Of a stretch of DNA of 64,000 nucleotides, positions 11,501 through 23,700 are shown one piece after another. The notes under the pieces were generated by a model. That model was given only the letters and a program-made list of their open reading frames with translations, had not been told where the DNA came from and ran no database searches. Position numbers and translations under genes: made by a program. The first letter of the stretch is position 1. Every line of letters begins with the position of its first letter. The stretch comes from Cardiocondyla obscurior (lineage: Eukaryota > Arthropoda > Insecta > Hymenoptera > Formicidae): positions 62,001 through 126,000 of the forward strand of contig NC_091882.1 in assembly GCF_019399895.1 (NCBI RefSeq), written 5' to 3'.

Positions 11501-14500
11501 CCAAATGGAACTTACAGCACAGGCGCAACTAGCTTCAATACTCAGTTGCCGCATCACAATTATACCGTGCCGCAGACAAATATTACGCAGACAACACTGT
11601 CCTCGCTGCCCCTTTATTCTACCACGTCCTTTCATTCCACCCTCGGGGGACTCACCAGCGTGCCCCAGTCCGTTCTTCCTTTTTCCACCGGTCAGAGCAC
11701 CTTCGCCACTGGTAGTGGGTCGACATACTCCACTACCGTCGGGACCAACGCTTTCGGGACGTCTGGCGTAAGCTCAGGTAAAAATTGCATTATTGAAAAA
11801 TACAGTCTTCTGCGGAATATTAAAAAAAATAATTTAAATATTTTTTTTGAATTTACAAAAATCTGTATTATTTAATTGAATTTTTTATTCTAATAATAAC
11901 GCATGCCTTGCAGGTACTAGTTCGGGAGGTCTCTTACAAGCAATAGGCGATCCTCTACAAGCCATGCAGCAACTCTCCGCCCAGTCGCAGGCAAATCAAC
12001 TTCAGCAGCAAGCGATTATTCAGCAGATTCAACAGAGCTTGCGCGCGAGTTCGCCAACCGCGCCTGGCACCGCAACCGGCCACCATTTTCTGGGCCCTAG
12101 GCAAATGCCGAAGATCCCCACGAGTATACTAACGAATCCTCTGGATCGACTGACTAACACCGACGACATTATAACTGAAGGGCAAGTGGACATGCTGGAT
12201 GTACCCGGAAAGGGCAGATGTTACGTTTACATGGCACGCTTTAGCTATGAACCGTTCCAACATTCACCGAACTCGAATCCAGAAGCGGAACTGCCGGTCC
12301 AGGGTGGCGATTATCTCTTGGTTTGGGGTCAGCCCGACGAAGATGGCTTTTTGGACGCGGAGACACTCGACGGTAGACGCGGTTTAGTACCGGCCAACTT
12401 TGTTCAGAAATTGGTCGGCGATGATCTGCTGGAATTCCACCAAGCCGTTCTTGGCCTCAGAGATGTAGATGATTCTGTCTCGACAAATATTCCTCAAGTG
12501 AGCAATATAAAAACTAACAAGGTATTTAACGGAGTTTTATACTTTATGTTCTATTTATATTTGTATTTTCGTCATAAATAGGATCGATATTATTAATGTA
12601 TAAAAATAATATAAACTTTCTTATCAAAACGCTAATTAGATAACAATAATAATTATAATTTAATTTATTTTAGTATTATCTGCAAGATATTGATTTAGAA
12701 TTAGCCGCGTTGGAAGAAGGAAATCGAAATCGTCAAGCAGAATTATCCGCATATGCAGAACTTGACAATATCGCGGAGGAAGATGAACAGGAACCACCAG
12801 GTTAGTACGCTTTAACAATTATTGTAACATTCCGTAAAACGTTGCATGGCGCATGTCCTGAAGTGAAGTAAATGTCATATATACTAAATTTACATGTGCA
12901 ATCCAGTAAATGTAGATATATATGGTACTTGGATCATCTTTAAAAAAATTAATCCGCTTTTAGCGATGTATTTAAATCGTCTTTCTGACAATGTTTCCAA
13001 ATCTACAACGCCATTATGAAAATTTTTTTTAAAGGAAACCTTGATTCATTGATCCTTCTTAACGTGCGCATGCAATTTGATGTCAAATACCTCAAGAAAC
13101 AATACCAAATTATCCTTGATATATTCCTGTGGCTTTTTTTTTACCTTATCTGCCGCATGGTAATAGTCTAGACGAAAAAATATACACGTCACATGATTAT
13201 TAACATTTACGTCCAACCGGTTTTCACGGAGTGAATAATCACACAAAATAAAATGAGGAACACAGAAAACCGAATCATTGCACTGTGTTAAGTGTTGGCT
13301 GGATTTAGGCTGGCTTAGAGAGATAGACAATAGTAAAAGATCCTTAGCTACAGCTAGGCTTTGTCTTTGTCTTTTCCTCCTGAAGAAGTCTACATGTTTT
13401 CGGACCTAGTTCCGGCGCCGCAGCATCTCACCCTCGAACGGCAACTCAACAAGAGCGTGCTGATCGGATGGACCGCACCTGACAACACGCATCAACTGGA
13501 GTCTTACCATGTCTACGTGGACGGCGTACTAAAAGTTACGGTGAAGGCCACCGAGAGGACCAGAGCCTTGGTGGAAGGAGTCGATTCTACACGGGTTTGT
13601 AATAAAAATATTAACTAGATTTTTTTCCGAAATTAATTAAAATTAAAATTATTTTTTTATTATAGGTTATAGAAAATATTTAAAAATTAATTAATTAATT
13701 TTTTAAACTGACAAATATTGAGTTTAAATAACTCTAAGATTTCAGGTTATGTAATTAAATGAGGAATTGTATAAAAATATATTTTTTTTATTTTTTTAAT
13801 TTATTTTAATTGCTTCAAAATTGTTCTTTCGCTGATGCAGCCGCACAGAATAAGTGTGCGTTCGGTCACGCATTCGAGAAGAACGTCGCGCGACGCTGCT
13901 TGCACAATGGTGATCGGTAAAGACGTCGCGATAGGCCCAACCGCCGTCAAAGCATCGAACGTCACGGCAACTAGTGCCGTAATATCCTGGCTACCTAGTA
14001 ATAGTAATCATCAGCATGTCGTGTGCGTTAACAACGTGGAAGTAAGAACCGTGAAGCCTGGCGTCTACAGACACACCATTACCGGTTTGGCTCCGTCAAC
14101 GATATACAGGGTGACCGTCAAGGCAAAGAATCTACGGGCAACACATTTTGAGGATCAAAATGCACAGGCAGCCAATAACCAAGCCTGCCACGTCCACTTT
14201 AAGACATTGCCCAAGGGATTACCGGATCCTCCGGTCGATATCCAGGTTAATAAAATTATTTTCAATATATTACTAATATTATTATTAATTAATATAGATA
14301 TTAATAAAATTATTTTACTGTATTTAAATATTAAAATTGTAAGATTTTCTAGTATTAAAAATGTTAAATTCAAAAGTTTTTCAGAAACGGAATAAAAATT
14401 CAGCGACCAGAATTAAGTAGATTTTCTGGATTTTCTATCGACGACCTTTAAAAAACAGTTTTCTGGGCATTAATGATGCGTAATGTCATCCAATTTTCAG

Positions 14501-17500
14501 GTGGAGGCTGGACCGCAGGACGGCACTTTGCTAGTGACCTGGCAGCCTGTTGCCCTAAACGGTTCGGCCGTCACCGGTTACGCGGTGTACGCCGATGGTA
14601 AGAAGGTCACCGACGTTGACAGCCCCACCGGGGATCACGCTCTCGTCGACATACACAAGCTCATGGGGCTTAATCCAAAGCATATCACCGTCAGGACTAA
14701 AAGCAGGGAAAGTCAATCGGGTGATAGTTGCGCAACAGCAATACCTTGCAGTGTTCTTCGAGGTGGTCCCACCGCTCACATGCCACCACCACATGGTGGA
14801 CTTCCTCATATGGATCAACGGCAGCCCCAACAACCCATGGGCCAGCCTATGGGTCCCCAGCAAGATGATCCCAATCGTCATCGTATGGCAGGTGGCGTAG
14901 GGCAGCGATATCCGAACGCACCCGTCCCGTCGCACATGCGACGGCACATGACCAATAGAGTAGACGCCCACGGTCAAGTTATCATCGAGACAGACGAAAA
15001 TCTCTCCGACAAAGAGATTTATCCCGGACAAAGCATCCCTCAAATGGGTAAATATCTAAAAATATACAGATGCAAGAAATCTGGGTTTGACAGTAAATGA
15101 CTTCCGCATAATCCAAGCTTTCCTGGACGATCTGCCCTTGCTTAATTGCAATTTTCAATTATCTCGTTTAGGAATTCCAGAAATTACAAAAGATTCTGCG
15201 AGCGAAGCGAATTATAGCGAGGAGGACGATCCCACGCGAAAATCGCGGGGAATGCCACCACAGCATCACGGCTCGCATCATCGATATGGCGCACAAATGG
15301 ATCCTCAGGGCCCGCCTGGAGCACATAGATCTCCTAACATGGGCGGTCCCAGCAGTAGACCACCAGATTCTTATTATGATCAAACGGGTAGATATAATGG
15401 CCACTGTGTTGCTGTGATGGAATTCTTTGCATTCTCTGCCTCAATTTCTACTTCGATAATCATTTTATCTTTTTCTAATTATTTCGGATAATTGATGTGT
15501 TTATGTTACAACTCTGAAGATAACCCTGGATGTAATGTGTATTTACGTGCCATTTTTCTCCTTTTTCGGACTCTTCTCTCGCTGAAGCATTGATGTAAAA
15601 CAATTAATCATGTTGTGTCTTTATCTATCACTTTAAGTGTGCAAAACGAATCTAAGTCATGTGTTATTATGTCTATTTTTTCTTTAAATATTACTTAGGA
15701 GCTCAAAGAGGAAGAGGACCGGTTTATCGTGGTGGTGGTGGTGGTGGACGAGCATCGCAACCTCAAGTTGGAGCGAGTCATCCACCGAATGTAACTCAAC
15801 AAATGAATAAGAGGCAACGGTGGTTTGTGGCGCTATACGATTATGATCCTACGACTATGTCACCGAATCCCGATGCATGTGAGGAAGAATTACCATTTTC
15901 TGAAGGAGATACTATCAAGGTTTATATCTAATTATTTTTGCGTTTTTTCCAATCTTTATTTTATTTTAATTTTTTAATATTCAAACTAAATGCAAATTAA
16001 ATTTTAATTTAATGGTTTGAAATAAAAAATTAAGTGTCTTACGATATTTTAAATAATTTTAATACATTTAAATTAATATTTTATTTATATTTATATCTAT
16101 AAATTTTTTTTATTAACAACCACTGCGTTATATGGAGAAATAATGTTACGGTTTTATCTTAAAGGTATATGGTGAAAAAGATGCTGATGGTTTTTACTGG
16201 GGCGAGTGTCGAGGTAGGCGAGGATATATTCCTTACAACATGGTGCAAGAACTTAAAGATCCACCACCAGGCCAAGCTCAGCCTAGTAGGAGGGGACCTG
16301 CACAGAGCGAGAGATGGGGAGATATTTATGCGAGTATGCCTGTAAAGAAGATGGTAGCCCTCTACGATTACGATCCTCATGAATTATCTCCTAACGTTGA
16401 TTCTGTAAGATTTTTACTTTAATATTCTAAATTAAAAAATTTATTAAAGTCTTAGAATAAATTATATCATTAATTATTCGTTAATTAATTGTTAGTTGCA
16501 CGTTAATATAAATTATAATAATTTTTATTATTCGTGATATTAATTATTTTAATTTTACAGCAAGTTGAACTAACATTCCAAACCGGAAACGAGATATACG
16601 TTTACGGCGATATGGACGATGACGGATTTTATATGGGCGAGCTAAATGGTGTGCGCGGTTTAGTGCCGAGTAATTTCTTAACCGAGGCACCCGGACAGAA
16701 TCAGGGACAACCGCCGCAGGGTAGCAGGCGACCTGGCGGCCAGAGTCAAGGGCCGGGCGCGAGGGGGCCACCACCACCTCCTCGAGAACCACCCCCGGCT
16801 GGTCACCGACGTGGCAAAGGTAAACACGCAATCAGATACCATTCATATACATCAAATCCTCCCTATAGAGCTGACTATCAGGGCATGAATAGCTCCTCAA
16901 GCCAAAACGACATCGGAATTAACTGTATTCTGCACGAAAAAAAAAGTTTGTTAGTCTGGTACATTATACATAGTATATCCGTTTTTTACATTTTTGCACT
17001 GGGTGTTTTAAACAACATATCACTCCTGAAAATTATGAGTGGAAAATTAAAATAAAAAACGAAAAGTCATATATAATTTTATAAATTTGTCTTAACGACA
17101 ACAAAATATATATGACTTTGTCTTCGATTCTAATTTTCTATCCACAGTTTTCGAAAGTGACATGTTGTTTGAGTTTCCACACGTGAAAATTAGAGATTGC
17201 TATATCTTTTCGTAATCTGAGACGGCGGAATGTCGAAATTGGCTCGAGGGGTTGTTAACGTTTCCACACCGACGCGACGCATCAATGTTTTAATGTTTTG
17301 AAGCACACAGTTAATTCAAAGATGCGTGCACTTGTGCCGTTTTGCGTGAGATGCAATCAATAGTCAATCCCGTCACGTCGGTGTGTGTAAAAAGACGGAA
17401 ATGCAAGCGTCAAGCAACACAAGACACGAAACCAGATGTGTGCCAGACGACAGGCAGAAGGATATATTGTTTAGCGTTGTGCAATCTGGCAAGTTCGAAT

Positions 17501-20500
17501 CGATACGCAATTCGAGCCGAATGAGCATGCGGCGTATAATTAGATGGAATTATTTTGGAGCAAAGTGTGCAAACCGCGTGTACGACACGCCTTACACGTG
17601 CCCCTCTACAAAGAGGGGTCTCGTTGTGTGTCGCTTCACACGCACGCCGGTCAACGCCGGTTTTTACCAGCGCAGTGTACATCCGATACCCACGCTCTCG
17701 TAGGCATTCAATAACGTGTCATGTTATTCTGTTAATTGTTGCCACGATCTCGTCAACGTTATTGCAAGTGTAACACCGTTAAAACTTTGTTCGCGTCACA
17801 TGTATATAAAAGAAAATTTTATGAACGTCCGTAAAAACACGTGCTGTCATACACACGACGATATATTATATATATATATATTTATATATATATGCAATGA
17901 AACACCAAGCTGCTTTCAATGTCTTCTATTATATAAGTATATATCTACATATATATATATATGTTAATATACGTATACATAATTATATGTACACATGTAT
18001 ACGTATATTTATATATATATATATTTTTTTTTTTCTCTCCGGGCACTATCTGCCTCTGTTACTATTACTCTACGTATCTGTCCTATTCTCTCTGTCTATA
18101 TTATATACATACGTATATATTATATATTTACACTATATATATATTTATCGACTGATTATATACACACGATCATGTTGATGTGATATATAACAGTTTACTT
18201 TATACCGACATGATCTGTTTCTGTGTGCCTGAACTGATCGATGGTCGTCGTGTCACATGATTGTCGTTCGTGTCGTGTTGTCATGCTGGCCATTTACGAT
18301 TACGCTGATCTTCCATTTGTTCATTAATCGGTAGAAAATCAACGATAGATATCGGTCGCGACTTTCGTCCAAGAATACGAGAGAACAAACGTTGAAAAAC
18401 TCATTCGCGTGACTAACAAGACTTCGCTAAGTAATTCCGAGACTCTTCGCTGGATCATTCAAATAATCTATCTCAATCTTGGGGCAATTAGTCTCTCTAC
18501 TCGCGCCTCTTTAGAACTCTCAGACAGTAGTATATACTCCGGCATGCTCGATCGACTCGAAAGGAAAGAGATAAAAAAAAAAAAATAAAAAAGAACAAAA
18601 AAAAGTAAGAGATAAATGCGCCATAAATGACAACACGGTTCTGTTCTCTTCTCTGTTGCTAGATGCCTGCATTGTGCCTGTGTCTGTCCCTGTCTGTCAC
18701 TTAGACTCTAGACAACTACAACAACCACCACCACCATCACTAATGAACAACCAACAACATCAACTACAACATCAAAACAATCCACCGCATCTAGCCTACC
18801 AACAAGCGAATCACCACAGCTACACGACCGTAACCACGTCCAATCAGCATGGGCCCAGTCACTTGCCACCCGGCGGCGGTGTCATGGGTGCCCATCAGCA
18901 AGGTCCCGTACCGCCCCACCTTCAGCAACAGGTGAGCCCGCTCCTCTTCCGAGAATTTCTTCTCATGCGCTTACTCTCTTTCTTTTTCTCTTTCTCTCTC
19001 TTTCTCGTGTGCTTTTTTTGTCAAACATGTGTGCTTTTTATCCACATTTTTGTGCGCTTCTTCGTCAGGTACACTTAGGCTTCCACGTTCGAAGACTGTC
19101 CGTGATTGATAAGTCGTTTTTTCACATAATGAAACGCATAACAATGAGTTTGCCAATTGTTCGATTTAAAGCTAGAGAAACAGAGAGGAAAACTTGGTTT
19201 TTTTTTTTTTTTTTTTGTAATTGATAATATAGCAAAATTTCAAAGCAAATCAGCTTTTTTTCATTACGTTTGCGTTGCCTGTTTAGGGATAATCAATCAG
19301 CAGATTATTTTCTTAAATTCTTTGATTTACTTTTCGTGTATAAATGAGATATAGATATCAGATTGTATTGTAGAGTCTTGAACAGAAAAAAAAAATATAA
19401 TCATGTATTTTTCATCATTTGTGCTTCGCTATCAGCTTTAACTCATGACTCTATCTTTGCTACAAATATCGAATAAGCTTTGATTTTCTTGCATGAATGT
19501 AAAATATATTGCTAACTGTAGATATGTTATGCAGAAAAGCATTTTGGTTGATTCAAATAAAATTAATTTTTTAAACGTAATGTGAACAAAAATATTGCAG
19601 TAATTTTTTACTTAAAAAAAATCTCACAGCTATTTAAATCATTTTTGTATTTTACTTAGTCGTTTGCAATCTTTTTTGCAAGTTGTGCTTTATTGCGAAA
19701 CATAACAAACGTAACACGCGAGCTATATGTGTTAAATGTATTTTTGTACGTCGTATATGCCATATGAAATGCTTTAAATTGTGCAGCATGCTATGGCATT
19801 ATCTTAATTGATTTTTCATTTAAACAAAAATTATTACAAATAAAGAATAAAAAACGTATCTCGCGTTTCGATAAATTATCATGATATACTATAATATACT
19901 CTGCAAGAGTATGAATTAAAAATATATGAAAATATAAAGTTTCATCCATTCTTATCTTACGTTCTTTTATCTCGAAACATACACTTAGGATTTTTCTTTT
20001 CACCAATTAATTTTTACCATTATGTAAAACAGAAATCTTTACATACATCTTTCGAATTTTCGACAATTTGTTTGCGTTAGCGAACATAGTATCTTCGAAA
20101 TGATAGAAAAATAGCATCGCAGAAGTGACACTAGCAGAAGTAACAATAGACAGTGCGCGATAGAATTAGGCGAAGTAACGATTTATTTACTTGTTTAGCG
20201 ATTGGACAACAGCAAGAAAACGAGAAATTATTATTTAGAGAAAGAAAAGATTTAATTAACCACATGTCTTTGTTTTTAGGGGAAGGGGAGGGGCGGCGTG
20301 GTCAATCGGGTCACTGGTAGTAACATGCCGGGTATGCAAGGTCCCGGTCAGCATCTCCAACAGCAGGATTATCAAAGTCAGCAGCAAATGAATCAGCCGT
20401 ATCAGCAGCAGCAAATGAATCAGCCGTACCAGCAGCAGCAAATGAATCAACCATACCAGCAGCAGCAGCAGCAGCAACAACAGCAGCAGTTCCAACAATC

Positions 20501-20795
20501 GCAGCAACAACAGCAAATGGGCCAACCGTTCCCGCAACAGAATCAGCCAGGCGGCCTCGGCATGCAAGTCGGCGGTCCTCAAAGCACTAGCAAGCCCATG
20601 AGAGGGATACCCGCGGTGATTCCGACGGCGCAAACGAAACCTAATACAACACAACAGCAGCAACAGCCGCAACAACAAAGCACTGGGCCGAATCTGATGC
20701 AGAAATTTACTGAGATGGCAGGTGCAAGCGCAGGCGGTGACATACTCTCTAAAGGGAAAGAGCTGATCTTTATGAAATTCGGATTGGGCAAGTGA
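8576..20795 (+). CDS. Rbp: RIM-binding protein (RIM-BP)
   Basis: Scaffold of the presynaptic active zone that links RIM, voltage-gated calcium channels and release machinery. Sixteen coding exons read in phase: 8576-8719, 9884-10212, 10479-10647, 10743-11183, 11465-11777, 11914-12521, 12674-12800, 13386-13594, 13841-14245, 14501-15047, 15172-15387, 15699-15919, 16165-16404, 16561-16819, 18663-18931, 20280-20795 (5013 nt, 1670 aa). In order: coiled coil about aa 49-165; Gln/Ser/Thr-rich linker; SH3-I about 566-632 (MARFSYEP; GLVPANFV); three FN3 repeats about 719-1005; Gly/Pro/Arg-rich linker; SH3-II about 1210-1270 (ALYDYDPTTMSPN; GYIPYNMV); SH3-III about 1300-1367 (ALYDYDPHELSPN; GLVPSNFL); Gln-rich tail ending KELIFMKFGLGK. 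ALYDY and proline-binding residues are intact in SH3-II and III; SH3-I has the variant ARFSY, usual for this family. The start is the first ATG after the acceptor at 8234; upstream leader exons are likely. Alternative splicing around exons 14-15 is possible. Confidence 0.93.
16820..18662 (+). other. Rbp intron 14 with AT microsatellites
   Basis: This 1.8-kb intron separates the SH3-III exon from the Pro/Gln-rich exon at 18663. A GC-richer patch at about 17150-17830 has overlapping ORFs without domain features. Runs of TA and TATG occur at about 17865-18150. A purine tract near 18565-18610 and a pyrimidine tract precede the acceptor at 18662. I see no convincing cassette exon, though one is possible in the GC-richer patch. 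Confidence 0.5.
20379..20500 (+). repeat. In-frame QMNQPYQQQ tandem repeat and polyglutamine run in Rbp
   Basis: The last Rbp exon carries three near-identical 27-bp units encoding QMNQPYQQQ, followed by a run of CAG/CAA codons. The repeat stays in frame and lies in the Gln-rich tail, so its length probably varies between individuals without breaking the protein. Confidence 0.85.
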
Positions 20796-23700
20796 GGAGG
20801 AGCGATCGTTGACGACGTGACCGTGACGATAATAATGATGACACGTTGTCGCAATCGTTTCCATTCGACATCATTGTGCGCGTAAGTAAATCTCGTCAAT
20901 CGAGCTGTGTGAATCAGTATTACGACGAACATATTTCGACAATGAAAAATATGCAATCAAGACGTAAAATTACCGGACGTTGTTGAGAGGCGAAGAAGAG
21001 TACGCCGCCATTGGTATAGCTGCTGTTGTTACTATTGTTGCTACTTGCTATTAATAATCGTTAACTACTGCAAAATAAAGAGAAACGTCGCTGGACGAAT
21101 ATATAATAAATTGAAGACGAGTCTTGCGATAGAAGACAGAAGAAAGGACATTCGGCGGAGACTGCTTGAGATGAAAAAAGGTGACCCGAGATACTTTCAT
21201 GTATCTCTTAAATTTTCCTACTGGCGACTCCACCGGTCAGGCAAATATAAGAGATGAATAAAGTTTCATCAAATTTCTTCTTAATCCTCCTTTTCCGAAA
21301 TATTCTTCTGCTACTTCGTCTTCTTTACGCGACGGTAGGATCCTCGAATGATATTTCGCGGTCCATTGAAAAAATACTCGTCCACCGAACTGTCGCGGAA
21401 TCTTCTAACATATACAAGATAATCAACGTCATGGAATGCTATTTGCGAAGTATATTTCGAGCGACAGCGCGCCAAGTCATGTAAATTTCGTATTTGTATA
21501 ACTATTTCTTTCAATCTCTTCTCGTTCTTTTTGCGTTATTCAAAAACACCGTTCGGTTTTTAGAATAATACAGAAACTTTTGTTGTGACTGTGTTAAGAT
21601 TGTATCGAGAAAGAGAAATAGAGATGCAGAGAGAAAAAAGCATTCCACTTTAACATACTTCTGTATATGCAAAAACGAGTCATAACTGGCAAAGCAATGT
21701 TAGGCAGGCCGAAATCAGATGTTTCATCACGTCGATGGAAGAGAAAAGATAGAAACCAATCTACAAAGGGATAATCATATCGCCGTACAAGAGTGAAGAC
21801 GCGACAACAACGTGGGTGTGCCTTGGGAGAACCGTCTCACCCAGCAGCAACCAATGATCATATCTCTAATCGATAATCTAGTTATTTTTTTCTTTTTCTC
21901 GTGGAAATCGAGCGCGCTATATCGAGAACCGTAGCGGCGCACACACGAAAAAACGATGACGATCTCTCGTCTTGACAACTTCCTCTTGTTCCCGTATGGG
22001 TGGGTTGTGTGATTGAAAGCCCCTTTTTTTTTTCTTCTAACCTTCCCCCGTTCGCATATTTCCTTATATTATCCCATGTCCTTCGCTTTTTTTTTCAGCG
22101 TTTTCAAGTGGACCTGCGCGCGAATGGAACTCGTTGCGTTCGGATCACAAAAAAGAGAGCATGAAAGAGAGATCTTCGAGCTTCGTGTTTTCAGCCGCTC
22201 GGATGAATCTCGGGATCGGAGATCGCCTGTTCGGATCGGAAGAGAATGGAACGAAGTCAAAACGATGCCCGAAGTTCAACGACGACTTGGTCGTTTATTG
22301 TTAAGCCCGTCTTGAATTGCGCATAGAAATGGAAGGTAAAACTGAGTATTGAATTAGACACCAATTATAAAAACGAAAAACCTATGATCCTCAGATCAGG
22401 GCAGGCGAATCGGCCGCGTATCAAACGATATATCATAGCTGTATGCGTATGTGTGAGCGTGTAAGAGAGAGATAGAGAGAAAGAGAGAGAGACAGGCGAG
22501 ATGGAACGAGAGATCATAGCGTATTAAATGGTAACGGAATATACATATATACATATGCATATACAGATATACATATATATACATATATTTAACTATTGCA
22601 AAGTGTTGTTACATCGCTACTTGTATCGTATTTTGTACAAAGTATCTTTACCTTCGATTGTTTTCTTTCGCCAAGATATCTTTAGCGAAAAAAAAAATAA
22701 TATGGCGGAGGAAGAACGACGAGTCTTTTTCGGATTCATTCGAATCATTCAGTATCACCATCAGCATTAATATTTTTATAATTTTCACTATTCTTTATCA
22801 TTTTATTATTTTTATTCTCAATTTTATTGTTGTCATTATTAGAGCTTCGATATCAATATCACGCTATTAATACATTGTACTTAATTATTATTTGAGGCTG
22901 TTCAATGTATATATTCGCTTTTTGTATATTTTTCGGTGATGGACAGCGAGACAAGCTCTAGAAATTTTTAAAAGTAGGAAGCATCATGTCAGAGAGATAA
23001 TCGTTTGCGTCGAGAAACAAAGCAATTCTTAGAAAACTTAAGAGCGCGATTCTATCCTTTCACTTTTGAGGGATGTACGTCCTACTGTGGCTTTAATAAT
23101 TTCTGGAGACGACAATATCTCCAAATCTCAATAATGACGTTAGAATTCCACTTTGTTAGAGTTTAGAATGTTACATAGCTTAAAGTGGAAGTGAAAGGAT
23201 TGACATTGCGATATTCAGAATACTCAAAATATTCAGAAAAAAAATAATGCGATATATATAAAAGTAAGTTGACTTTTTGCCACAAACGGAACAACATTAA
23301 TGAACGTAATAGACACATAATGTATACGTCACTATGGACCAAGACGAAACTTCTAACGTTAAAAGAAAGTTAAATTCAATACTTAAATAAAATTAGCTTG
23401 CTTTTTGTTGTACAATCAGTCGTATAATCGGTAGATATCTTAATATGATTTGTTACTGTTAATCAGATTTTTCCATACACAAATTCTTAAGACTGGAGAG
23501 AAACGATAATCATTTAAATGATAATGAGATTTATCGCGAGACCTGTAAATATTAAGATATAGAAATTAATTACGACAGATGAACGTATCTCTCTAACGCG
23601 ATGCTTCCGTTACATAAGCTTACGTATAAAAAGATTACATTTGCATAGAATAAGTCTGTCTAAATCAAAAAGTAGACAGAACAACGGCACTCAAAGCGTT

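Noticed and set aside
20256..20956. Minus-strand Leu-rich ORFs opposite the last Rbp exon
   Set aside because: They are the antisense of CAG/CAA repeats (CTG read as Leu); the plus strand carries the conserved RIM-BP tail.
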